Assembly (NCBI RefSeq): GCF_019134595.1
Contig: NZ_CP077770.1
Span: forward strand, 3,716,501-3,780,500
From: Pseudoalteromonas shioyasakiensis
Lineage (GTDB): Bacteria > Pseudomonadota > Gammaproteobacteria > Enterobacterales > Alteromonadaceae
Reading direction: 5' to 3'
Length of the DNA: 64,000 nucleotides
This document shows, one piece after another, positions 53,923 through 63,490 of this stretch; position 1 is the stretch's first letter; every line of letters starts with the position of its first letter. The position numbers and the translations under genes are program-made. Under the pieces are notes generated by a model. The model ran no database searches. It was not told the origin of the DNA and was given only the letters and a program-made list of their open reading frames with translations.

Positions 53923-54005
53923 GCAGGTCTTTGATTAATTGATCAGGCTTAGCTTTGAAAAGCTAATAAAGAAATAGCTTCGAGCTAGGCAAGAAAACGA
54001 CCTGC
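53923..54005 (-). ncRNA. Multi-stem leader upstream of rtcB2
   Basis: On the minus strand, GCAGGTC (54005-53999) pairs with GACCTGC (53929-53923), a perfect 7 bp closing stem. Inside are three hairpins: 5 bp TAGCT/AGCTA (53987-53975), 7 bp TAGCTTT/AAAGCTA (53965-53950) and 4 bp TGAT/ATCA (53945-53932). It resembles a cloverleaf outline but has no tRNA T-loop, so it is not a tRNA. It ends 52 nt before the rtcB2 ATG and may be a regulatory leader or target of cleavage. Confidence 0.45.
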
Positions 54006-54276
54006 AAAGGAACAAGTTGTATAAGTCATATTGTTTACTCCTCTACAGTGTGTGAATGGTTAAAATCGCGGCGATTGTAAACACCTTAAAAAGTGAAAGC
54101 AACTAAAAAATAATCAATCGTTGTTATTTACGCTCTTTTTAAATGTTCATCACAACGTGAAAAATGTGTAATTAAGCGCCTATGGGTTGTCATCTAGAGA
54201 AAATTTGAGCAATCTAAAAATGCCTTAAAAAATAATAACAATAGTGACTGCAAGGTTACTCAAAAAGGATGCCGCC
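54006..54276. promoter_or_regulatory. Divergent region between rtcB2 and the serine hydrolase gene
   Basis: AT-rich 271 bp that must hold the rtcB2 promoter on the minus strand and the hydrolase promoter on the plus strand. No repeat, hairpin or sigma-54-like element stands out. AAAGGATG lies before the hydrolase ATG. Confidence 0.35.
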
Positions 54277-55425
54277 ATGCTCAAACACCGTATAGCTTGT
54301 TCACTCATCAGCCTACCACTATTGATTGCTGCCCATGTCACTAGCGCAGCTGAACTACCACAAGCGATTGATGCCGCCTTTCAATCGGCGGTGAGTGCGA
54401 AAACGGTGCCGGGCATTACTGTCGCAGTGGCCGATAAATCAGGAATAATCGCTGCAAAGGGTTATGGTTTTGCCGATATCGAAAACCAAGTTTTGATGAG
54501 CCCCGAGCATAAGGTTCGCATTGGCAGTGTCTCTAAACTTATTGCCACTGCGGCTATGATGCGCCTTTACGACAAGGGATTGATTAACTTAGATAAACCT
54601 GTAACCGACTATGTAACTAACTGGCCAGAAAAACATGCAGCTTTAACACTCCGTCAGCTCGCGTCACATACCGCAGGGATCCGCCATTACAAAAAAGGCG
54701 CCAATGAGTTTTTACTCAACAAATGGTATGGCGATATTGATAGCGCTTTAGCCATGTTTAAAGATGATCCCCTACTGTTTAAGCCGGGCACCAAACAGCA
54801 GTATTCAACATTCGCTTGGACATTAGTTAGCGCTGCGATGGAAGGCGCTGATCCGAAACGCAACTTTCGAAAAATTATCGAACAAGAAGTCTTCGCGCCA
54901 CTCAAGTTAAACGACACATATTTTGATGAGCAGTTTACCCTGATCCCACATCGTGCAAGACCTTATAGTGTTGATCAGGGCCGTTTAATTAACTCACCGC
55001 AGACCGATCACAGCTATAAATGGGCTGGCGGTGGGTTTATTGCAACACCAAGTGATATCGTCAAGTTTGCAGTAGCTCACACGCAGGGTAATTATCTAAA
55101 AGCAACCACCGTGGATGAAATGTTTACCCCAGCCACTCTCAATAATGGTGAACAGGTCGATTTTGGTATCGGTTGGATGACAGGTTTCAAAAACTATCAA
55201 CAAAGAGAAAAATACCAACATGATACTGAACTACAAGCCTTGATGGCCGACATGCCTCACGCTGTAATGCACTCTGGCGGTAGTATGGGTGGCATTACCA
55301 TGACCATTATGTGTGTTGATCATCAACGCGCGGTGACTGTGGTTAAAAACGTCAATGGTGATAATAGCGCAGATGTATTTGCGCTTGCCCTACAAACCCT
55401 GAGCTATTATCACCAAGACCTCTGA
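54277..55425 (+). CDS. Beta-lactamase-family (serine hydrolase) exported protein
   Basis: A 382-residue protein with the ATG at 54277 preceded by AAAGGATG; the frame extends eleven codons further but without signal. A signal peptide (ACSLISLPLLIAAHVTSAAE) leads to a class C beta-lactamase / DD-peptidase-like domain: SVSKLIATAAMMR has the SxxK nucleophile, RQLASHTAGI, KQQYSTFAWTLVSAAM with the Tyr, and MHSGGSMGG near the end as the HxGG third motif. Members are esterases, amidases or penicillin-binding proteins as often as lactamases. Resistance should not be assumed. Alone on the plus strand. Confidence 0.85.
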   Translation: MLKHRIACSLISLPLLIAAHVTSAAELPQAIDAAFQSAVSAKTVPGITVAVADKSGIIAAKGYGFADIENQVLMSPEHKVRIGSVSKLIATAAMMRLYDKGLINLDKPVTDYVTNWPEKHAALTLRQLASHTAGIRHYKKGANEFLLNKWYGDIDSALAMFKDDPLLFKPGTKQQYSTFAWTLVSAAMEGADPKRNFRKIIEQEVFAPLKLNDTYFDEQFTLIPHRARPYSVDQGRLINSPQTDHSYKWAGGGFIATPSDIVKFAVAHTQGNYLKATTVDEMFTPATLNNGEQVDFGIGWMTGFKNYQQREKYQHDTELQALMADMPHAVMHSGGSMGGITMTIMCVDHQRAVTVVKNVNGDNSADVFALALQTLSYYHQDL

Positions 55426-55627
55426 TTCTACTTAACAACTCGCTTAATCTAGTGAGCAATTTTAAGACAACTAAACCTTGTTGATAACAAGGCAAAAACT
55501 TCGTTGCTCTCGACAATTGCTCCTGCATCCATACTGTCGTCAATAAGACGTTTTTAACGACGGTAGCGACAGGTCTAACTCCTTAAAATAATTAAGTATT
55601 ATTTCGAAGCAGCATTATTTTAGACTT

Positions 55628-56929
55628 TTAATGTTTCTTCCAGCCACTCCAAACATCGTCTTGTTGATTAGCTTTATTTTTTTTCTTTTTCTTACCTGTT
55701 CCCGCAGGTTTCGCTACGGGCTTGTCGTTTTTAAGTGCTTGTGCGGCATCAAGGTTCGCTTTATTTAAGGTATAACCAGGTACTTCTTCGCGCTCTAAAC
55801 GAAATTTATTTTTCTTTTCGATGATTTTAAAATGATGAAAGTCTTCGTAATCAATCAGTGATAACGCTAACCCAACTTCACCGGCGCGACCACTACGGCC
55901 AATACGGTGCATGTAATCGGCTGGGCTGCGGGGTAAATTGAAATTAATCACGACAGGCAATTTAGCAATATCTAAACCTCGGGCTGCAATATCGGTGGCA
56001 ATTAATACCTCGATTTCGCCATTTTTAAACTTTTCGATTACGCGAGTACGCTCACTTTGGCCTTTATCACCGTGAAATACTTGTGCATTGATGCCACGCT
56101 TTTCAAGCTTATTCGCTAAGTGCCCACAATCTTTCTTTGCATTCACAAAAATTAGCGTTTGGCGCCATTTATGGGTTTTTATTAAGTGCGCTAAAACAGT
56201 GGTCTTCTCACCTTTATTTACCATAAATACGCGCTGTACTAGCGTGCTTTCATCTTTGCTCTGCACTTGTATTTCAACAGGGTCATTTAACAGTTTTTGG
56301 GTTAATAATTTAACCTGCTCTGGAAACGTAGCTGAAAACAACATAGTTTGTTTTTTAGCAGGCATAAGCGCTAATAGCTGAGTAAGTTCTTCGGTAAAAC
56401 CAAGGCTCAGCATACGGTCTGCTTCATCAAGCACTAAGGTGTTTACTTTATCAAGCTTAATGGCATTACTTGCAATCAAATCAAGTAAACGCCCAGGGGT
56501 TGCAACGATAATATCTGCACCGCCTCGCAATGCTTGCATTTGCGTATTAACCGACACACCACCGAATACAGCAACGGTTTTAATCACACCATTAAAGTTT
56601 GCAGAATATGATTTAACGCTATCAGCCACTTGCACTGCCAGCTCTCGCGTTGGCACTAAAATAAGCCCTGATACAAAGTTACCTTTTCCTGCAGTTTTTT
56701 TAGCAACCTTATCTAAAAAGCACTTTTGCAACATTGGTAAAGCAAATGTCGCTGTTTTACCAGAACCAGTATTCGCTCCTGCAATTAAGTCACTGCCCGC
56801 CAAAATACTCGGAATTGCTTTTGCCTGAATGTGTGTCGGTTGCGTGTATTCAAGATCAGATAATCGAGCCTGTAGCTCAGGAATAAGACCAAGCTCTTTG
56901 AAATTGCTAGGGTTTGCGGTTGAGGTCAT
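55628..56929 (-). CDS. DEAD-box ATP-dependent RNA helicase (RhlE-like)
   Basis: A 433-residue superfamily 2 helicase. Motifs in order: Q-motif with F before YTQPTHIQAKAIP, Walker A ANTGSGKT, PTRELAVQ, TPGRLLDL, VLDEADRM, SATFPEQV, then in the second domain VFHGDKGQSER, LIATDIAARGLDI and HRIGRSGRAG. The C-terminal tail is short and basic (KKKKKNKANQQDD), which may bind RNA. The length and tail point to RhlE or SrmB-type ribosome-related helicases. It is not in an operon. Role: unwinding of RNA duplexes in cold or ribosome assembly, from family knowledge. Confidence 0.93.
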   Translation of the reverse strand: MTSTANPSNFKELGLIPELQARLSDLEYTQPTHIQAKAIPSILAGSDLIAGANTGSGKTATFALPMLQKCFLDKVAKKTAGKGNFVSGLILVPTRELAVQVADSVKSYSANFNGVIKTVAVFGGVSVNTQMQALRGGADIIVATPGRLLDLIASNAIKLDKVNTLVLDEADRMLSLGFTEELTQLLALMPAKKQTMLFSATFPEQVKLLTQKLLNDPVEIQVQSKDESTLVQRVFMVNKGEKTTVLAHLIKTHKWRQTLIFVNAKKDCGHLANKLEKRGINAQVFHGDKGQSERTRVIEKFKNGEIEVLIATDIAARGLDIAKLPVVINFNLPRSPADYMHRIGRSGRAGEVGLALSLIDYEDFHHFKIIEKKNKFRLEREEVPGYTLNKANLDAAQALKNDKPVAKPAGTGKKKKKNKANQQDDVWSGWKKH

Positions 56930-57095
56930 AAAAGGTGTGGGCTCATTACTAAAATAGCCTGCGATTTTAGCGCATTAATTACCCATAAAGTAGGAATTAG
57001 TGATTTAAATACCTTTGAGCACAGCCACTGGTTTATGATAATTGCTCAATATTAAAGGGCCGCTTAAAAAGCCAACTGCTAAGTTGGCCATATTA

Positions 57096-58280
57096 TTAAC
57101 TCTTACTCAGCTGTACTTGTAGCCTCGTTTTTGTCTCTTTTAAGTAATCTAGGTAGGGATAAGAGTCATCTGCAACGGCTATTGCAGCCTCGATTTGGGT
57201 TAATGCTTGGCGAGTATTACCTTGCATTTCATAGCCATATGACAACGCTGACAGTGCATACGCTGATTTAGGGTAGTTTTTGATATTGTACTTAAACACC
57301 TCAATAGCCCGCTCAAATTGCTGGTTATCCGTTAAGCTGTAACCCAGCATCCTAACAGCGCGGTCTGGTGGCGCTATTTGCTCGCCCCATTGCTGAGATA
57401 AACGTTGATAATAGGCATCAATTGATGAAACATCATCGCCCAATGCACTCAAAGGCATATGTTTAGATAAAAATAAGCCATGGTACGCATTAAATGCCCC
57501 AGCGGCTGAGGTTAGGTTATGCGAAACACCTGCAAAGGCGTCGCTCTTAAAGCGCAGATTTTGCACTTTACTATTTTGCATCGTTTGCTGCATATCATCG
57601 TACCTTTCGCGCATAATGCCGGCTTCTTCGCCGATATTCATATATACATAGCTGTTAATACTTTTGGCTTTAGTAACAAAGGTATTTAGACTCTTAGCCG
57701 GAGCGCCATAGTTCCACCATACCGCAGGGCTATAAGCAATGTGCGCTTGAAATAACTCAGGCTCAGCCTGCATAGCGTAAAGAGCAAATACACCCGCAGC
57801 TGAGGCTCCGGCAATAACTCTATAATCATGAGTACGATACTGGTTATTAACCAAAGGCATCAGTTCTTGCTCTACGAAAGCTAAAAACTTTGCTGCACCA
57901 CCGCCTTCACCAACAGGTCCTTGTGGTTCTTTGTTCACTGTAGGATAAAAATCTCTAAGTCGATTAGTGCTTTCAATCGCAACTACAATCACCTCTGGCG
58001 CTTGATCATTTTGTTGTAAGCGTTCAAGCACAGCATTAATCAATGGCAAATTACCGGCCCCATCTAAACGATAAATAACGGGATACCTTTTGTTTGGATG
58101 TGTTTGATAGCTTTTTGGCAATTGCACAACGACAGTGCGTTGCTCACTAAGATTACTTGATTCGATAGTATGCGTATGTTGGCTGTAATGTGTAACCGCC
58201 TCATCTGCAGCTGGTTGGGCCATTACAAGACTAGTACAGAGTAAAAAACCACTAATACAGAATAACTTAAATAGTCGCAC
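57096..58280 (-). CDS. Exported esterase (IroE/Fes-type alpha/beta hydrolase) with TPR-like C-terminus
   Basis: A 394-residue protein starting at a GTG with AAGGAT upstream. Signal peptide FCISGFLLCTSLVMAQP, then an alpha/beta hydrolase domain (about 30-280): KRYPVIYRLDGAG, VIVVAIESTNRLRDF, and the nucleophile elbow GASAAGVFALYAM. The C-terminal 110 residues read as TPR-like helices (ALSALSYGYEMQGNTRQALTQIE). This two-part layout is known in the siderophore esterase-like group; the substrate here could be an ester of any kind. It follows the broken amidohydrolase by 113 nt and may be co-transcribed. Confidence 0.8.
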   Translation of the reverse strand: MRLFKLFCISGFLLCTSLVMAQPAADEAVTHYSQHTHTIESSNLSEQRTVVVQLPKSYQTHPNKRYPVIYRLDGAGNLPLINAVLERLQQNDQAPEVIVVAIESTNRLRDFYPTVNKEPQGPVGEGGGAAKFLAFVEQELMPLVNNQYRTHDYRVIAGASAAGVFALYAMQAEPELFQAHIAYSPAVWWNYGAPAKSLNTFVTKAKSINSYVYMNIGEEAGIMRERYDDMQQTMQNSKVQNLRFKSDAFAGVSHNLTSAAGAFNAYHGLFLSKHMPLSALGDDVSSIDAYYQRLSQQWGEQIAPPDRAVRMLGYSLTDNQQFERAIEVFKYNIKNYPKSAYALSALSYGYEMQGNTRQALTQIEAAIAVADDSYPYLDYLKETKTRLQVQLSKS

Positions 58281-58349
58281 GACTTATCCTTAAGAAATAT
58301 TGGTAATTTTTTAAGCTAACAGAATTGCAGGTACAAACAAAGATAACTT

Positions 58350-58376
58350 ATGTACTTTTTTCGTAAAAAAGTACAT
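58350..58376. other. Perfect 12 bp inverted repeat
   Basis: ATGTACTTTTTT pairs with AAAAAAGTACAT around CGT. It lies between the amidohydrolase stop and the esterase GTG, 70 nt before the latter. As RNA it would be a hairpin with a T-run on both strands, so it could be a weak terminator for the upstream gene, or an operator. Confidence 0.5.
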
Positions 58377-58393
58377 GTAAGTCATTCTTTTAA

Positions 58394-59978
58394 CTAAAGC
58401 GTATGACGCAATATTTGCCCTGCACTTTTACCCGTCATGCCATCCGGTGATTTAATGACTTGGCCATTAATAATGACGAATTCAATTCCTTCTGCGTACT
58501 GATGAGGTGCGCTAAACGTTGATTTATCAATAACCGTCGCAGGGTCGAGTATAACAATATCAGCAGCATAGCCTTTTGCTATCACTCCTCGGTCAGTTAG
58601 GCCCATTCTTGTTGCGGGTAAACTGGTCATTTTACGTATTGCATCAGGTAACGAAATCACCCCTTGTTCACGCACATAATGACCTAGCACTCTGGGGAAG
58701 GTGCCGTATCCTCTTGGATGGGGGTTGCCCTTACCAAGTTCTGAACCACCCGCATCGGTGGCGATTGCAGTAATTGGGTAAGCCATGATGTACTTAACAT
58801 CATCTTCATTAATAGCGTGGAAGATCCCCTGAGCACCGCCATTTGCTTGAATTTCCATGGCAAGTTCAGCAGCTTCGTCAATACTTTGCGCTCGCCCTTC
58901 ACGTTTTAATACTTCAGCAAAGGTTAGCCCATCCCATGCAGGGTTTGCCGTATAATGCGCTATTTGCAGCCTTGCGGGGTCACCACCGCCTCTGTCTTCA
59001 CGGATATTTTTGATCAAGCCTTGTTTTATTTTTTGCCTTAACTCTGGATCTTGTAGGCGCTTTTCAACTTCAGCTTGGCCACCAGCCAATGACCATGCAG
59101 GAAATAATATAGCAAATCGCGTAGAAGAAGCCGTGTAAGGATACTGATCGAGGGTGACATCGAAACCCGCTTTGCGAGCATCGCGAATCATCTGAATAGT
59201 GTGCTTACTATCACCCCAATTTGGATGACCAATCAGCTTATGATGAGAGATATGCACAGGAATACCGGTCTCTTTTGCAACATCGAGCACTTCATTCATC
59301 GCCGTGACAATCTCTGCGCCTTCATCCCGCATATGAGAGGCAAAAAATCCATGCTGCATGAGCAGTTTCAGCAAGCACCTTTACCTCAGCAAAGTTTGAG
59401 TACACACCAGGAACATATTTTAGCCCAGTCGATAGACCAAACGCCCCCTGCTGCATCGCTTTATCGACCAATGCTTGCATTGCTTTTAACTCATCAGCAG
59501 TGGCAAGTCGTTGCTCTTCACCCATAACAGCTTTACGAACATCATTATGGCCAATTAATAAGGCTAAGTTAGGCCCTAGAGGTGAGCGCTCGGTTTGCGC
59601 AAAAAGTTGTTTAAAGTCGACAGGAGAAAAACCACAGTTACCTCCTAAAATAGTGGTAATACCTTGCTGCACTAAATTATCGAGCCTAGGCAGCTCTGCA
59701 ATTGAGCGCTCAGCATGGGAATGTAAATCGATAAAGCCCGGTGCTACAACCTTGCCATTGGCATCTATAACTTGTTGAGCTTTGTCAGCCGCCATATCAC
59801 CAATTTTAGTGATCTTGCCGCTTTCAATACCGACATCTGCGCGAACCGCTTTGCCGCCATGACCATCGAGCAACATCGCGTTTTTGATGATGAGATCAAA
59901 AGATTGCCCATAAGTAATCCCCGAGCTGAGCACTAATACGGACAATCCTATAGAGGTTAAAACACTGCGCTTTTTCAT
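58394..59978 (-). pseudogene. Exported N-acyl-D-amino-acid deacylase (D-aminoacylase), frameshifted
   Basis: The N-terminal piece (59978-59322) has a signal peptide, FDLIIKNAMLLDGHGG, the zinc motif GFIDLHSHAERSI and GGNCGFSP. The C-terminal piece (reading from about 59374 to 58394) continues ASHMRDEGAEIVTAMNEVL, GIPVHISHHKLIGHPNW, TAIATDAGG and SLPATRMGLTDRGVI. The two frames meet at an A6 run (59342-59347, T6 in the gene). One base fewer gives AWIFASHMRDEG, matching the family's IYASHMRDEG block. Joined length is about 527 residues, normal for the family. It is a true pseudogene, a slippage site or a sequencing error in the homopolymer. Confidence 0.85.
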
Positions 59979-60068
59979 TGTTATTATCCTTAGCCTAAGT
60001 GTTTAACCATCCTAATCAATTGCAATACAAATTGCATCAGTGAACACTAATTAAGCAAATTACAGACA

Positions 60069-60094
60069 CAAAAAAGCCGGCTAATTAGCCGGCT
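60069..60094 (-). terminator. Intrinsic terminator of glmS
   Basis: AGCCGGCT repeated around AATT, a self-complementary stem of 8 bp. On the minus strand it is followed by TTTTTT, 15 nt after the glmS stop. Confidence 0.9.
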
Positions 60095-60108
60095 CTTGAT
60101 GCTTTAAC

Positions 60109-61929
60109 TTATTCAACCGTTACCGATTTTGCTAGGTTTCGAGGTTGGTCTACGTCGGTGCCTTTAATAACTGCAACGTAGTATGAAAGCAGCTGTAGTG
60201 GAATTGTATATACAACTGGGGCAATCACGTCATCTACATGGTTTACGTTGATTACACGCATTGTTTCGTCAGATTCAAACGCTGAGTCTTTGTCTGCGAA
60301 TACATAGATAATACCGCCACGGGCACGTACTTCTTCTACGTTTGATTTAAGCTTTTCTAGTAGCTCGTTGTTTGGTGCCACAACAATGATTGGCATGTCG
60401 GCATCAATTAACGCAAGAGGGCCATGCTTAAGCTCACCCGCTGCGTATGCTTCGGCGTGAATGTATGAAATCTCTTTCAGCTTAAGTGCACCTTCCATCG
60501 CGATTGGGTACTGTGAACCACGACCTAAGAACAGTGAGTGGTGCTTATCAGCGAATTCTTCAGCTAAATCTTCAATACCTTCTGCAAGCAGTAATGCTTC
60601 TTCTAACTTGTTAGGAAGTGTTTTAATTGCATTCACAATCGCACTTTGATCTAAGCCTTTTTCTTGGGCAATAGATGCTGTTAGCATTAATAAGCCAACA
60701 AGCTGTGTGGTGAAGGCTTTCGTTGATGCAACACCAATTTCAGCACCGGCTTTAGTCATAAAGGCTAAATCAGATTCACGTACTAATGATGAACCCGGTA
60801 CGTTACAAATGGTCATTGACGCCATGTAACCTTGCTGTTTTGCAAGACGAAGTGCAGCAAGTGTATCGGCTGTTTCACCAGACTGTGAAATGGTCACAAG
60901 TAAGCTGTTTTCATGTACAAATGATTCGCGGTAACGGAACTCAGAAGCAATCTCGACGTTACAGCTCACACCAGCAAACTGTTCAAGCCAGTAACGAGCA
61001 ACCATACCTGAGTGGTATGAAGTACCACAGGCAATAATTTGCACGTGTTTTACGTCTTTAAAGATTTGCTGAGCGCTTTCGCCAAAGGCATCAATCGCGA
61101 CAGTGTCATTAACTAGGCGGCCATCAAGGGTGTTACGTACAGCAAGCGGCTGTTCGTAAATTTCTTTCAGCATGTAGTGACGATATTCGCCTTTACCTGA
61201 TGCATCTTGCGTAATGTTTGATTCAATCACTTCGCGCTCAACTGCATCGCCGTTTGCATCAAAGATTTCAACACTGTCACGGGTAATACGAGCAACATCA
61301 CCTTCTTCAAGGTAAATAAAACTACGAGTAACAGGTAATAAAGCGAGTTGGTCAGAGGCAATAAAGTTCTCACCAAGACCTAAACCAATCACCAGTGGGC
61401 TACCTGAGCGCGCTACGATGATTTCGTTATCGTTCGCTTTATCAAAAACAACCGTACCAAATGCACCTTCAAACTGCTTAACTGCAGCTTGCACTGCAGC
61501 TAGTAACGTATCGTGCTGTTGGCGAAGTTGGTGAATAAGGTGCACCATAACTTCAGTATCTGTTTCTGATAAAAACTCATAACCGTCGCCTTTAAGCGCA
61601 TCGCGTAGGCTGGCATGGTTTTCGATAATACCGTTATGAACTAGGGCAATTTCGCTATTCGAAACATGTGGGTGAGCATTCGCTTCGGTTACACTACCAT
61701 GGGTAGCCCAGCGTGTATGTGCGATACCGGTAGTACCTTTAACAGCTGCATCATTGAGTGCCGCTTCAAGGTTCGCAACCTTACCTACTGCTTTTACAGT
61801 GTTAAGCTCAGTACCTTTAAGTAAAGCCACACCTGCTGAGTCATAGCCACGGTATTCAAGGCGTTTTAGGCCTTCAACAAGAATTTTATTTACTGGGCGT
61901 TCTGCAACAGCCCCAACGATTCCACACAT
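60109..61929 (-). CDS. glmS: Glutamine-fructose-6-phosphate aminotransferase (isomerizing)
   Basis: First enzyme of the UDP-N-acetylglucosamine path; transfers amide N from glutamine to fructose-6-phosphate. The start at 61929 has AAGGAGAG and gives MCGIVGAV, so Cys1 is the glutaminase nucleophile after Met removal; an upstream extension of eight codons is not used. HTRWATHG and VHNGIIENH are in the glutaminase half; SIS domains contain [27 protein letters not shown] and [18 protein letters not shown]. It ends KSVTVE as usual. 606 residues. It is 96 nt downstream of a DeoR-family regulator on the same strand. Confidence 0.97.
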   Translation of the reverse strand: MCGIVGAVAERPVNKILVEGLKRLEYRGYDSAGVALLKGTELNTVKAVGKVANLEAALNDAAVKGTTGIAHTRWATHGSVTEANAHPHVSNSEIALVHNGIIENHASLRDALKGDGYEFLSETDTEVMVHLIHQLRQQHDTLLAAVQAAVKQFEGAFGTVVFDKANDNEIIVARSGSPLVIGLGLGENFIASDQLALLPVTRSFIYLEEGDVARITRDSVEIFDANGDAVEREVIESNITQDASGKGEYRHYMLKEIYEQPLAVRNTLDGRLVNDTVAIDAFGESAQQIFKDVKHVQIIACGTSYHSGMVARYWLEQFAGVSCNVEIASEFRYRESFVHENSLLVTISQSGETADTLAALRLAKQQGYMASMTICNVPGSSLVRESDLAFMTKAGAEIGVASTKAFTTQLVGLLMLTASIAQEKGLDQSAIVNAIKTLPNKLEEALLLAEGIEDLAEEFADKHHSLFLGRGSQYPIAMEGALKLKEISYIHAEAYAAGELKHGPLALIDADMPIIVVAPNNELLEKLKSNVEEVRARGGIIYVFADKDSAFESDETMRVINVNHVDDVIAPVVYTIPLQLLSYYVAVIKGTDVDQPRNLAKSVTVE

Positions 61930-62025
61930 AATCTCTCCTTTTGCACATGCCAAAGTGTTTTACTTTGGGCGAGATGTGTTGTCATAAAATGATGCGTAAT
62001 AAGGTGTTGTCGGTCTTATTACGGG

Positions 62026-62796
62026 TTATTCAATTTCTGCACAGATCAGCTGTACACCACATGCTGTTATCGCCTCGCGCTTATCTGCGCTTAGGTTGTT
62101 GTCTGTGATAACTGTGGTTACACGCTGCCAAGGCAGTTCTAAATTCGGTATTCTTCGGCCAATTTTTTCTGACTCAACCATCACCACTACCTCTCGGGCA
62201 GCTTCAGCCATCACTTGGCTAAGCCCTACTAATTCATTGAAGGTTGTAGTACCTCTATCAATATCAATGCCATCGGCACCAATAAAGAGTTGGTCAAAGT
62301 CGTAAGAGCGAAGAACATTCTCCGCAACTTGGCCCTGAAACGATTCTGAATGTGGATCCCAAGTCCCGCCGGTCATCAAAAGTGTTGGCTCATTTTCTAA
62401 TGAAAGCAGTCGGTTAGCGACATTAATAGCATTTGTCATCACCACTAAACCGCGTTTACTAGCAAGCTCAGGGATCATCGCCGCTGTAGTTCGGCCGCTA
62501 TCAATGATGATGCGGTTATGATCTTTAATAAGCTTTGCAGCCGCCTGTGCGATTGCCATTTTGCGAAGCGAGTCGCTTTTCTCGTTGCTATTTGCAACGA
62601 TTTCTTGTGGCAGTGCAATGGCACCACCGTAACGGCGTAGTAACAAGCCACTTTTTTCAAGGGCTGTCAGATCTTTACGTATCGTCACTTCAGAGGTTTG
62701 AAACTGCTCTGCTAACGCTTCAACAGCAACTTCACCAAGTTCATTCACTTGACTTAAGATAGTATGGCGACGTTGTTGAGTGTTTCGTTTTGTCAT
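62026..62796 (-). CDS. DeoR-family transcriptional regulator next to glmS
   Basis: A 256-residue regulator. The ATG at 62796 starts MTKRNTQQRRHTILSQVN; 22 further codons upstream lack a start signal. The helix-turn-helix is EVAVEALAEQFQTSEVTIRKDLTALEKSGLLLRRYGGAI, the DeoR signature. The C-terminal sugar-phosphate-binding part has DSGRTTAAMIPEL, FIGADGIDIDRGTT and VMVESEKIGRRI. The operator-like GTTTCGTTT/AAACGAAAC before it suggests autoregulation. From the neighbour, the effector is probably an amino-sugar phosphate and glmS one target; inference. Confidence 0.88.
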   Translation of the reverse strand: MTKRNTQQRRHTILSQVNELGEVAVEALAEQFQTSEVTIRKDLTALEKSGLLLRRYGGAIALPQEIVANSNEKSDSLRKMAIAQAAAKLIKDHNRIIIDSGRTTAAMIPELASKRGLVVMTNAINVANRLLSLENEPTLLMTGGTWDPHSESFQGQVAENVLRSYDFDQLFIGADGIDIDRGTTTFNELVGLSQVMAEAAREVVVMVESEKIGRRIPNLELPWQRVTTVITDNNLSADKREAITACGVQLICAEIE

Positions 62797-62812
62797 AAAG
62801 TGAACCACATAA

Positions 62813-62848
62813 GTTTCGTTTCGAAAGTTTTGAGATTTTAAACGAAAC
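62813..62848 (-). promoter_or_regulatory. Operator-like inverted repeat before the DeoR-family gene
   Basis: GTTTCGTTT (62813-62821) and AAACGAAAC (62840-62848) form a 9 bp perfect inverted repeat with 18 bp between, and a TTTCGAAA lies at 62819-62826. Repeated TTTCGTTT-type sites are usual for DeoR-family regulators, so autoregulation is likely. Confidence 0.55.
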
Positions 62849-62951
62849 AATATAAATGGCAAGTGAATGATCGTTAACCTACACAGCTTTAATTTTGATC
62901 TTCATCACCAACACGCTAAGCTATTGGCAAAAATAACCATGAACATGCCCG

Positions 62952-63479
62952 ATGAAAGAGTTTAATAGCCTCGATAAGTCCTTACTCGAACAACGAAAAA
63001 ATACCCATGAAATTTGCCGTTTATTTGCCAAAAGCCCAAGTAAAGGCAATTTAAAACGACTAAAAGGCATGTTTGCTCACTGTGGAGAGCAGGTTGTTAT
63101 TGAAGCGGGTTTTCATTGTGATTATGGCAGTGGTATTAAAATAGGTGATCGAACCTTCATAAATATTAACTGTACTGTACTCGATGCACCGCTAACTGAT
63201 GCGCAAATTACGATAGGCGATGACTGCTTAATAGGCCCTAATGTGCAAATACTCGCGGTATCGCATGCAGTAAACCCAACCGAGCGTTTAGCAAAATCTA
63301 ACTTTGCAGCGCCGATTAGCATCGACAACAATGTATGGATTGGTGCTGGCGCGATTATACTTGCGGGTATTAAAATTGCTGATAATGCCGTGATTGGCGC
63401 AGGGGCAATAGTTACCAAAGATGTCGCGGCAAATACTCTAGTAGCAGGTAACCCTGCGGTGAAGGTCAAAGACCTTTAA
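62952..63479 (+). CDS. Hexapeptide-repeat O-acetyltransferase (maltose acetyltransferase/NodL type)
   Basis: A 175-residue left-handed beta-helix acyltransferase of the LacA/Maa/NodL group. Seen: N-terminal helix, FHCDYGSGIKIGDRTFININCTVLDA, IGDDCLIGPNVQILAVSHAVNPTERL with the catalytic His, and IDNNVWIGAGAIILAGIKIADNAVIGAGAIVTKDVAANTLVAGNPAVKV, the hexapeptide turns. It should transfer acetyl from acetyl-CoA to a sugar in the cytoplasm; the acceptor is unknown. It is divergent from the DeoR-family gene. An out-of-frame ATG reading MNMPDERV overlaps the start region. Confidence 0.85.
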   Translation: MKEFNSLDKSLLEQRKNTHEICRLFAKSPSKGNLKRLKGMFAHCGEQVVIEAGFHCDYGSGIKIGDRTFININCTVLDAPLTDAQITIGDDCLIGPNVQILAVSHAVNPTERLAKSNFAAPISIDNNVWIGAGAIILAGIKIADNAVIGAGAIVTKDVAANTLVAGNPAVKVKDL

Positions 63480-63490
63480 CTCTCATACCG

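Noticed and set aside
53923..54005. tRNA gene in the rtcB2 leader
   Set aside because: The outline has a 7 bp closing stem and three arms, but no T-loop consensus, no proper anticodon arm and no discriminator plus CCA in the right place.
54277..55425. Antibiotic resistance beta-lactamase
   Set aside because: SxxK, Tyr and HSGG motifs define only the broad serine hydrolase family; no close match to a resistance class is evident.
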